Below are positions 8,941 through 16,178 of a stretch of 64,000 nt of DNA, in pieces (position 1 is the first letter of the stretch; each line of letters begins with the position of its first letter). The position numbers and the translations under genes are program-made. This DNA is from Paractinoplanes durhamensis (GTDB lineage Bacteria; Actinomycetota; Actinomycetes; Mycobacteriales; Micromonosporaceae), in the NCBI RefSeq assembly GCF_016862175.1, contig NZ_BOML01000021.1, positions 186,001-250,000 of the forward strand. The letters run 5' to 3'. Under the pieces are notes generated by a model that worked only from the letters and a program-made list of their open reading frames with translations, did no database searches and had not been told where the DNA came from.

Positions 8941-10365
8941 CTAGGAATCGAAGGAGTAGCCGAGCATGTTCGCGGCCTTCAGGATCAGGCCGTCGCGGCC
9001 GCCGTTGCGGTCGGAGCGGGCGATCGCGCGCCGGACCACCTGCACCGCCGGGTAGATCAGCGGCTCGGGCGGGATCGGCAGCGGGCGCCTGGTCGCCATC
9101 CGCAGCCGGGTGCGCGGGGTGTCGGCGCCGGCCAGCAGGTCGAGCATCACGGTGCCGGCGAACCGGGTGGCGGCCACGCCGAGGCCGGTGAAACCGCTGC
9201 TGTACGCCACCTTGCCGCCCATCGCCACGCCCTGGAACGCGGCCAGCTGGGTCGACATGTCGATCATGCCGCCCCAGGTGTGCGTGAACCTGATGTCGCC
9301 GAGCTGCGGGAACGTCCGCAGGAAGTGGTCGGCGAGCCGGGCGAACGTCTCGGGCCGCTGGTCGTACTCGGGGCGGATGTCGCCGCCGCGGTGGTAGACC
9401 GCGTCGTAGCCGCCCCACAGGATCCGGTTGTCGGCGGTCTTGCGGTAGTAATGGAACTGCCGCGAGGTGTCCGAGATGCCGAACGGGCGCTGCCAGCCGA
9501 TCTCGTCGAGCTGGCCGGCCGTCAGCGGCTCGGTCATCAGGACGTAGTCGTACACCGGCAGGGTCAGCATGCGGTTGCGCTTGAGCAGCGACGGGAAGCC
9601 GTTGGTGGCGAGCGCGACCGTCCGGGCCGAGATCACGCCGTTGTCGGTGCGGGCGCGCACCACCGCGCCGTCGTCGGTGATCCCCTTGACCGGCGTGTGC
9701 TCGAAGATCCGGACGCCCAGCTTCCGGCACGCCGCCTTCAGGCCCCAGGCCAGCTTGGCCGGGTGGACCAGGGCGATGCCGTCCTTGCGGAAGACGCCGG
9801 CCCGGAAGAGCGGGGAACGGACCAGCTCGGTCAGTTCGTCGCGGTCGTAGAACACGCCGCCGTCGTGGCCGGCGGTGCGCATGGCCGCGGCCTGATGCCG
9901 CTCGGTGGCCACCGACAGGCCGCCGCCCTGCTCGTACTCGGCGTCGATGCCGTGCCGCACCAGCGCGTCGGCGAAGCCGCGGAAATTCTCCTCGGCCAGG
10001 GTGCCCAGCACGGCCAGGTCGTCGCCGAAGTAGCGGCGGCCGTTCTCCGGGCCGTGGGTGAGGCTGGCCTCGACGAAACCGCCGTTGCGGCCGCTGGCCG
10101 CCCAGCCGATCTCGGCGCTCTCCACCAGCACCACGTCCCGGCTCGGGTCGGCCTCCTTGGCCTGCAGCGCCGTCCAGAGACCGCAGTAGCCACCGCCGAT
10201 CACCAGCAGATCGGTCTCGGTGGTGCCGGTGAACCACGGCTGGGCGTCGGGCCGGCCCGGATCCTCGAGCCAGAACGGGGTGCGGGCCGCGCCGGCGAGG
10301 GCCGCGCGGATCCGCTTCTCGTCGGTCCGGATGTCGAGATCGTAGGCCGGTGTGTCCGCCTGCAT
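8941..10365 (-). CDS. FAD-dependent amine oxidase-like oxidoreductase (DAO fold)
   Basis: A 474-residue flavoprotein with the dinucleotide-binding motif DLLVIGGGYCGLWTAL at about 53-68, the GWAASGRNGG FAD loop and the late GFTGLGVAATRFAG segment of D-amino acid oxidase/glycine oxidase-type enzymes. It has the about 50-residue N-terminal extension (FWLEDPGRPDAQP) seen in gamma-glutamylputrescine oxidase-like proteins. The likely reaction is oxidative deamination or demethylation of an amine. GGAGG lies 10 nt before the ATG. It is divergent from a TetR regulator and is followed on the same strand by an aminotransferase, suggesting TetR-controlled amine metabolism. Confidence 0.87.
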   Translation of the reverse strand: MQADTPAYDLDIRTDEKRIRAALAGAARTPFWLEDPGRPDAQPWFTGTTETDLLVIGGGYCGLWTALQAKEADPSRDVVLVESAEIGWAASGRNGGFVEASLTHGPENGRRYFGDDLAVLGTLAEENFRGFADALVRHGIDAEYEQGGGLSVATERHQAAAMRTAGHDGGVFYDRDELTELVRSPLFRAGVFRKDGIALVHPAKLAWGLKAACRKLGVRIFEHTPVKGITDDGAVVRARTDNGVISARTVALATNGFPSLLKRNRMLTLPVYDYVLMTEPLTAGQLDEIGWQRPFGISDTSRQFHYYRKTADNRILWGGYDAVYHRGGDIRPEYDQRPETFARLADHFLRTFPQLGDIRFTHTWGGMIDMSTQLAAFQGVAMGGKVAYSSGFTGLGVAATRFAGTVMLDLLAGADTPRTRLRMATRRPLPIPPEPLIYPAVQVVRRAIARSDRNGGRDGLILKAANMLGYSFDS

Positions 10366-10414
10366 GTGACTGATCCTCCCTGGTCAGGGCTCAAGCAAAG
10401 CGGGTGCGCTACGG

Positions 10415-10436
10415 TTAAGTCAATGCGTTGACATAA
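10415..10436. promoter_or_regulatory. near-perfect palindrome, candidate TetR operator
   Basis: Core GTCAATGCGTTGAC with flanks TTA and TAA; 18 of 22 positions are symmetric. It lies between the divergent FAD oxidase and TetR genes and its right end overlaps the AAGGAG ribosome binding site of the TetR gene. This size and position are typical of an autoregulated TetR operator. Binding is inferred. Confidence 0.6.
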
Positions 10437-10448
10437 GGAGCTCCGGCC

Positions 10449-11132
10449 TTGGCCACCAGATCGACATCCATCCGCGTACGCCGTCGGCCGACCCGGGCCG
10501 GCGTGGTCCTCGACGCCGACCTGATCATCGCGGCGGCGCTGCGGCTCATCGAGGCGCCCGGCGGCAACGCGCTGACCGTCCGCCGGCTCGGCGTCGAGCT
10601 GGGCGCCGACCCGAGCGCGATCTACCGCTACTTCCGCAACCTCGACGCGATGCTGATCGCGATCACCGACCGGCTGCTCGCCGAGACCCTGGACGGTTTC
10701 GTGCCGGCCGCGCACTGGGCCGACTCGCTGCGCGCGCTCGCCGAGGGCGTCTACCGGTCGATGCTGCGGCACCCGCGGCTGGCGCTGCTGCGCGCGGTCC
10801 GGTTCACCGCCGGGCCCAACGAGCTGCGCGCCGCCGACCTCGGCATCGGGCTGCTGATGAGCGCCGGGTTCAGCGGGCCCGACGCGGTCCGGCACTACCG
10901 GGACCTGATCGAGGCGGTCTACGCGCTGGCCGCGATCGACGCCAGCGAGATGACGGCCGAGCAGGAGCGGGCCGAGGAGCAGGCCCTCTCCCGGGCGTAT
11001 GCGACGCTGCCGGCCGAGGACTATCCGCATCTGGCGGCGGTGCGCGCCGACCTTCCGGCGATGTCCGAGCCGGCTTTCCCGGGCGTACTGGAAAAGCTTC
11101 TCGATGGGTTTTTGATGGTTTCGAAGCGCTGA
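10449..11132 (+). CDS. TetR/AcrR family regulator
   Basis: A 227-residue regulator that starts with TTG at 10449, supported by AAGGAG at 10435-10440. The helix-turn-helix is at about 25-75 (ALTVRRLGVELGADPSAIYRYFRN), and the C-terminal part resembles the TetR ligand-binding helical domain (MLRHPRLALLRAVRF). It is divergent from the FAD oxidase gene and probably represses both itself and that gene through the palindrome between them. The ligand is unknown. About 30 bp after its stop a separate gene begins. Confidence 0.9.
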   Translation: MATRSTSIRVRRRPTRAGVVLDADLIIAAALRLIEAPGGNALTVRRLGVELGADPSAIYRYFRNLDAMLIAITDRLLAETLDGFVPAAHWADSLRALAEGVYRSMLRHPRLALLRAVRFTAGPNELRAADLGIGLLMSAGFSGPDAVRHYRDLIEAVYALAAIDASEMTAEQERAEEQALSRAYATLPAEDYPHLAAVRADLPAMSEPAFPGVLEKLLDGFLMVSKR

Positions 11133-11150
11133 GTAACCACAAAGGCTTCG

Positions 11151-11156
11151 TAGCGT
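11151..11156 (+). promoter_or_regulatory. TAGCGT -10 element, leaderless-type
   Basis: TAGCGT ends 6 nt before ATG 11163, the spacing expected when transcription starts at the start codon. The same hexamer precedes several other genes in this window. No good -35 is visible. Confidence 0.4.
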
Positions 11157-11162
11157 GAGGCC

Positions 11163-12167
11163 ATGCGTATCGGACTCATCGGGCTCGGCCGGATCGGCGC
11201 CTTCCACGCCGGCACGCTGAGCGACATGCCGGCCATCGACTCGCTCGTCGTCACCGACCTCGTGCCCGACCGGATCAAGGACGTCGCCGACCGGCGCGGG
11301 GCCGAGGGGGTCGACTCGGTCGACGCGCTGCTGGCCGCCGGGGTCGACGGCGTCATCATCGCGGCGAGCACCGGCGCCCACCCCGACCTCATCCTGTCCT
11401 GTGTGGCGGCCGGCGTGCCGGTGCTCTGCGAGAAGCCGGTCGCGCCGAGCGGCGCGGACGGAGCGGCGCTGCTGCGGCGGCTCGCGGGCACCGGCGTACC
11501 CGTGCAGATCGGGTTTCAGCGGCGCTACGACGCCGGGATCGCCGCCGCGCGGGCCGCGGTCGAGAGCGGCGAACTCGGGCGGATCACCACCGTCCGGTCC
11601 ACCACGCTCGACCCGGCGCCGCCGAGCGAGGAGTACATCGCCGGGTCCGGCGGCATGTTCCGCGACTGCGGCGTGCACGACTTCGACATCGTCCGGTGGA
11701 TCACCGGCCAAGAAGCCGTCGAGGTGTACGCGACCGGCAGCAACGGCGGCGCCGCGTTCTTCCGCGAGTACGGCGATGTGGACACCTCGGCCGCGATCGT
11801 GACGTTCGCCGGTGGCGCGCTCGGCGTCGTCTCCAACACCCGCTACAACGGCCGCGGCTACGACGTGCGCCTCGAGGTGCACGGATCGCGGGACAGCGTC
11901 GCGGCCGGCATCGACGACAGGTGGCCGATCCGCTCCACCGAGCCGGGCGCGACCCATCCCGGCGGCGAGCCGCACCGGTTCTTCATGGACCGTTTCGAGC
12001 CCGCCTTCCGCGCCGAGTTCGAGACGTTCCTGGAGGTCGCGGCGGGTAAGCGCCCGTCGCCGTGCACGGTCGCGGACGGCCTGGAGGCGGACTGGATCGC
12101 CGAGGCCTGCACCCGATCGGCCGCCGAGCGCCGGCCCGTTCGGATCGAGGAAGTGCGGGTGTCCTAA
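11163..12167 (+). CDS. Gfo/Idh/MocA dehydrogenase, inositol 2-dehydrogenase-like
   Basis: A 334-residue NAD(P)-dependent oxidoreductase. The N-terminal Rossmann motif is MRIGLIGLGRIGAFHA, the conserved CEKPVAP lysine motif is at about 93-99, and DCGVHDFDIVRW carries the substrate-binding Asp and catalytic His of myo-inositol dehydrogenase-like members. GFQRRYD is also typical of that branch. It would oxidise a sugar or cyclitol hydroxyl. No other inositol genes lie beside it; the next gene is a secreted glycosidase, so a role in handling released sugars is possible. It appears leaderless. Confidence 0.88.
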   Translation: MRIGLIGLGRIGAFHAGTLSDMPAIDSLVVTDLVPDRIKDVADRRGAEGVDSVDALLAAGVDGVIIAASTGAHPDLILSCVAAGVPVLCEKPVAPSGADGAALLRRLAGTGVPVQIGFQRRYDAGIAAARAAVESGELGRITTVRSTTLDPAPPSEEYIAGSGGMFRDCGVHDFDIVRWITGQEAVEVYATGSNGGAAFFREYGDVDTSAAIVTFAGGALGVVSNTRYNGRGYDVRLEVHGSRDSVAAGIDDRWPIRSTEPGATHPGGEPHRFFMDRFEPAFRAEFETFLEVAAGKRPSPCTVADGLEADWIAEACTRSAAERRPVRIEEVRVS

Positions 12168-12202
12168 GGGGCAGCGTTGCGCGTGTGTTCGGGCCCTTTC
12201 AT

Positions 12203-12237
12203 TTACAGGTATGAATTCAGATTTTACGATCCTGTAA
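12203..12237. promoter_or_regulatory. inverted repeat TTACAGG / CCTGTAA upstream of GH127
   Basis: Perfect 7-bp arms (12203-12209 and 12231-12237) separated by 21 bp of AT-rich DNA, 50 bp before the GH127 start, in an otherwise GC-rich gap of 119 bp. It may hold the promoter and a regulator site; no protein can be named. Confidence 0.3.
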
Positions 12238-12286
12238 CGCAAAGGCTCGCACATTATCGCGCAAAAGCGCACGCGGGGAGTCCCTC

Positions 12287-15097
12287 ATGGATCGTCGTAC
12301 GCTCCTGACCTCGGCGGCCGCCGTCGCCGCCGTCGCACCGTTCGCCGGGGCCGGTGCGGCGCAGGCCGCGGTGCCCGGATACGTCACCAACCGGGCACCG
12401 CTCAACCCCGACGCCTTCCTGCGGCTGCCGCCCGGCGCGACCAGGGCCGGCGGCTGGCTGGCCACCCAGCTGAACTACCAGCTGACCGGGATCAACGGGC
12501 GGATGACCGAGATCTCGCACTTCCTGCAGTACGACAGCACCGGCTGGATCCACCCGAACCTGACCGGCTGGGAGGAGCTGCCGTACTGGCTGAAGGGCTT
12601 CTCCAGCCTCGGCTACGTGACCGGGGACGCGCGGGTGCGGACCGAGACCACCAAGTGGGTCAACGGCGTCCTGGCCACCCAGGCGAGCGACGGCTATTTC
12701 GGGCCGGCCGGGCTGCGCACCAGCCTCGGCGGCGGGCCGGACTTCTGGCCGCACATGCCGATGCTGCACGCGCTGCGGTCCTACGCCGAGTACACCGGCG
12801 ACGGCCGGATCGTGCCGTTCTTCACCCGGTTCTTCCAGTTCGTCAACGCGCAGGGGCCGAGTGCCTTCAACCAGAGCTGGGGGAGTCTGCGCTGGGCCGA
12901 CACCCTCGAAGTGGTGTTCTGGACCTTCAACCGGACCGGCGACGCGTTCCTGCTCGACCTGGCCAAGAAGATCCACACCAACTCGGCGAACTACCTCGAC
13001 AACCTGCCGTCGCTGCACAACGTCAACCTGGCGCAGGGGTTCCGCGAGCCGGCCGTCTACTCGGTCCTCAGCGGCGACGCGGCGCACCGGCAGGCAAGCT
13101 ACCACGACTACAACACGATCATGAGTACGTACGGGCAGTTCGCCGGCGGGGGATTCGCGGGGGACGAGAACGCCCGGCCCGGCTTCGGTGACCCGCGGCA
13201 GGGGTTCGAGACGTGCGGGATCGTCGAGTTCATGGCCAGTCACGAGATCCTGGCCCGGATCACCGGCGACCCGGTCTGGGCGGACCGGACCGAGAACCTG
13301 GCGTTCAACTCGCTGCCCGCGTCGCTCGACCCGCAGCAGCGCGGCATCCACTACATCACCAGCGCGAACAGCGTCGCGCTGCTCGATGTGCCGGGGCATG
13401 CCGGGCAGTTCCAGAACTCCTTCGCGATGCAGGCGTACATGCTCGGCATCGACAACTACCGGTGCTGCCCGCACAACTACGGGATGGGCTGGCCCTACTA
13501 CGTCGAGGAGATGTGGGTGGCCACGCCGGACGGCGGGCTCGCCGCGACCCTCCATGGGCCGGCCACCGTCACGGCCAAGGTCGGGGACGGGACCGCGGTG
13601 TCGATCAAGGCGGACACCGCCTATCCGTTCGGCGACACCATCACCTACACGGTGAGCACGCCGAAGTCGCTGTCCTTCCCGGTCTACCTGCGGGTGCCGG
13701 GCTGGTGCACCGATCCCGCCCTGACCGTGAACGGTGCCGCTGCGTCTGTGGCCGCCGGTCCGGCGTACGCAAAAATCAGTCGTCTTTGGGTTAATGGCGA
13801 CAAGATCGTGCTGAAGCTGCCGATGCAGGCGAAGACTCGCACCTGGACGGCGAACCACAAGGCGGTGTCGGTCGATTTCGGGGCGCTGACGTTCTCGCTC
13901 GCCATCACCGAGAACTGGACCCAGACCGGCGGCACGGCGACCTGGCCGACCCGGGAGGTGCGACCGGGCTCCGCGTGGAACTACGGCCTCGACGGCGCGA
14001 CCCAGTTCGCGGTGACGACCGGGCTCGGCAACGTCAACGATCCGTTCACCAGCGCGAACGCGCCGATCCGGATCACCACGCCGGCCCGGCGGATCCCGGC
14101 CTGGACGGCGGACGCCGACACGATCGTCACGCCGCTGCAGGACAGTCCGACGCCGTCGAGCGAGCCGGTCGAGCAGATCACGCTGATGCCGATGGGCGCG
14201 GCCCGGCTGCGGATCACGTCGTTCCCGACGATCGGCGCGGGCACGCCCTGGCAGAGCGCGGGCGTCGCGTTCCGGATCCAGAACCAGAACAGCGGCAAGG
14301 TGCTCGGCGTCGACGGCATGTCCACCGCGAACAGCGCCCGGGTGGTGCAGTTCGGCGATACCGGCACGGCCGACCACCTGTGGCGGTTCGTCGACAACGG
14401 CGACGGCTGGGTGAAGATCCAGAACGTCAACTCGGGCAAGCTGCTCGGCGTCGACGTGATGTCCACGGCCGACTCGGCGCAGGTGGTGCAGTTCGAGGAC
14501 AACGGCACGGCCGACCACCTGTGGCAGGTGCTGGACAACGGCACCGGCTACGCCCGGATCAAGAACAGGAACTCCGGCAGGGTCCTGGCCGTCGCCGGGA
14601 TGTCGACGGCCGACTCGGCGAACGTCGTGCAGTACGCCGACAACGGCTCGGCCGACCACAACTGGCGGCTGATCCCGGACGGGAACGTCAAGCTGCAGGC
14701 CACCCACTCCGGTCAGGTGCTGGCGATCAACAACATGTCGACCGCGAACGGCGCGCAGTTGCAGCAGTATCCGGCGGTCGGCTCGGCCGACCACGTCTGG
14801 AAATTCCAGGATGCCGGGGACGGCTACTTCACCATCATCAGCACCATGGACGGCAAGTGCGTGGACATCTCCGGGCAGTCGACCGCGGACGGCGCCAAGG
14901 CCGTGCAGTGGGACTACGCCGGCGGGACCAACCAGCAGTGGCGGCTCGCGTGGGCGGGCGCGGGCGTGTTCGCGATCGTGGCCCGGCACAGCGGCAAGGT
15001 CCTCGAGGTGCAGGGCCAGTCGACCGCGAACAGCGCCGACGTCGGCCAGTGGCCCGACCTGGGCCTGGCCAACCAGCGCTGGCGCATCATTCTTTAG
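12287..15097 (+). CDS. secreted GH127-like beta-L-arabinofuranosidase with two ricin-type trefoils
   Basis: A 936-residue secreted enzyme. The N-terminus MDRRTLLTSAAAVAAVAP resembles a twin-arginine signal ending near AQAA. The catalytic part (about 40-650) is of the DUF1680/GH127 type: Glu308 and Cys310 in ETCGIVEF and Cys393-Cys394 in RCCPHN correspond to the Glu and three Cys that bind zinc and include the nucleophile Cys in characterised GH127 enzymes. From about 663 to the end there are six related repeats (for example NSGKVLGVDGMSTANSA and ADHLWRF), that is two beta-trefoil ricin-type sugar-binding domains. It would release L-arabinofuranose from plant glycans. The 3' end overlaps the convergent hydrolase by 11 bp. 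Confidence 0.88.
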   Translation: MDRRTLLTSAAAVAAVAPFAGAGAAQAAVPGYVTNRAPLNPDAFLRLPPGATRAGGWLATQLNYQLTGINGRMTEISHFLQYDSTGWIHPNLTGWEELPYWLKGFSSLGYVTGDARVRTETTKWVNGVLATQASDGYFGPAGLRTSLGGGPDFWPHMPMLHALRSYAEYTGDGRIVPFFTRFFQFVNAQGPSAFNQSWGSLRWADTLEVVFWTFNRTGDAFLLDLAKKIHTNSANYLDNLPSLHNVNLAQGFREPAVYSVLSGDAAHRQASYHDYNTIMSTYGQFAGGGFAGDENARPGFGDPRQGFETCGIVEFMASHEILARITGDPVWADRTENLAFNSLPASLDPQQRGIHYITSANSVALLDVPGHAGQFQNSFAMQAYMLGIDNYRCCPHNYGMGWPYYVEEMWVATPDGGLAATLHGPATVTAKVGDGTAVSIKADTAYPFGDTITYTVSTPKSLSFPVYLRVPGWCTDPALTVNGAAASVAAGPAYAKISRLWVNGDKIVLKLPMQAKTRTWTANHKAVSVDFGALTFSLAITENWTQTGGTATWPTREVRPGSAWNYGLDGATQFAVTTGLGNVNDPFTSANAPIRITTPARRIPAWTADADTIVTPLQDSPTPSSEPVEQITLMPMGAARLRITSFPTIGAGTPWQSAGVAFRIQNQNSGKVLGVDGMSTANSARVVQFGDTGTADHLWRFVDNGDGWVKIQNVNSGKLLGVDVMSTADSAQVVQFEDNGTADHLWQVLDNGTGYARIKNRNSGRVLAVAGMSTADSANVVQYADNGSADHNWRLIPDGNVKLQATHSGQVLAINNMSTANGAQLQQYPAVGSADHVWKFQDAGDGYFTIISTMDGKCVDISGQSTADGAKAVQWDYAGGTNQQWRLAWAGAGVFAIVARHSGKVLEVQGQSTANSADVGQWPDLGLANQRWRIIL

Positions 15098-16112
15098 CGA
15101 AGAAGTCGGTGAGTACGCGGGTGAACGAGGCCGGCTGGGCGAGGTGGACGACGTGGGTCGCGTCGATCCGCCGGTAGGTGCCGTTGGTGAGCAACGACAT
15201 CGCCCGGTCGGCCTCGGCCTGGCTCATCGCGCCGTGGAAGACGCCGTTCGGCATGGTCTCGAAGTTCGCGTGCAGCAGCAGCACCGGGCAGGTGATCCTC
15301 GCGAGCGCCTCGGCGTGGTCGAACCCGGTGTTCCAGCTGCCGTCGTAGAAGGCGGCGCCGAAGCGCGGGTCGTACCGGTCGAGCCCGCGAACGAGCTGCC
15401 GGACCGTGTCGTTCTTCAACAGCCCGATCTCGGCCGGCTTACCGGGGTTGGCCCGGCGGTACGCCATGACGGCCTGCGCGAGGGCGAAACCGGCGCCCCG
15501 GCGGACGTTGTTGTCGAAGAACTTCTTGTTGCTGTCGATCCAGTAGAGGAGGAAGTCGCCGGCCCGGTCGCGCACGGCGGCGTCGCTGGTGACGAACGAC
15601 CGGTAGGCGATGGTCTCCCTGATCCGCGGCTGCTCGGCGGAGAACAGCGGCGGGTCCTCCAGCAGCACCGACCGCACCAGATCGGGCCGATCGGCGGCGA
15701 GCCAGGTGGCCAGCAGACCGCCGGACGAGTTCCCGGTGACGTACACCGGAAGCTTGATCTTGATCTTGATGAAGTCGGCCAGATCGCCACCGATCTGCCC
15801 GGCCGTCATCGGGTAGTCGCCGGGAACGGTGGTCTTCCCGTGCCCCGGATAGTCGACGGCGAAGACGTGGAAGGATCGGGCCAGCTCGGGCAGCACCCGG
15901 TTATAGCTGAACCAGTCCATGTGCTGGGCGTGCAGCAGCACCAGCGGCGGCCCGTTGTCCGGCCCCTCGACGTAGTTCAGGTTCACCGCGTTGACCTGAG
16001 CGTTCTTCTCGGCGTAGCCCGCGGCGGCGACCGCCGCATGGCCCGGGTCCACGTACCGGCCGATCCGCAGAGCCCGGGCCGCGACGGCAGCTATTACTGA
16101 AGTCTTCATCAC
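15087..16112 (-). CDS. alpha/beta hydrolase
   Basis: A 341-residue alpha/beta hydrolase. The nucleophile elbow is GNSSGG (in YVTGNSSGGLLATW), the oxyanion region is LLHAQHMDW, the acid is probably in LLHANFETMP and the catalytic His in DATHVVHLAQP. The first 40 residues are alanine-rich (VIAAVAARALRIG) and could be a membrane anchor or weak signal, but no cleavage site is clear. Substrate cannot be predicted. It is the first gene leftward after the fusion flavoprotein gene, 66 bp downstream of it, so co-transcription is possible. Confidence 0.8.
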   Translation of the reverse strand: MMKTSVIAAVAARALRIGRYVDPGHAAVAAAGYAEKNAQVNAVNLNYVEGPDNGPPLVLLHAQHMDWFSYNRVLPELARSFHVFAVDYPGHGKTTVPGDYPMTAGQIGGDLADFIKIKIKLPVYVTGNSSGGLLATWLAADRPDLVRSVLLEDPPLFSAEQPRIRETIAYRSFVTSDAAVRDRAGDFLLYWIDSNKKFFDNNVRRGAGFALAQAVMAYRRANPGKPAEIGLLKNDTVRQLVRGLDRYDPRFGAAFYDGSWNTGFDHAEALARITCPVLLLHANFETMPNGVFHGAMSQAEADRAMSLLTNGTYRRIDATHVVHLAQPASFTRVLTDFFAKE

Positions 16113-16178
16113 CGAAGATCAAATCATCCGGCGGCGGGTCCGTTGCGCTCGTGCCTCGTCATCTCGGTTCTCCTTCGG

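Noticed and set aside
8050..10431. Plus-strand open frame of 793 codons
   Set aside because: Runs opposite two well-supported minus-strand genes (aminotransferase and FAD oxidase) and has no recognisable domain.
12254..14989. Minus-strand open frame of 911 codons opposite GH127
   Set aside because: Composed of Arg, Gly, Asp, Val-rich low-complexity sequence and mirrors the plus-strand gene, whose motifs and signal peptide are clear. A shadow of high-GC coding.
14276..15094. Repeated similar DNA segments at the end of GH127 as mobile or repeat elements
   Set aside because: They encode six diverged ricin-type sugar-binding subdomains, a protein-level repeat.
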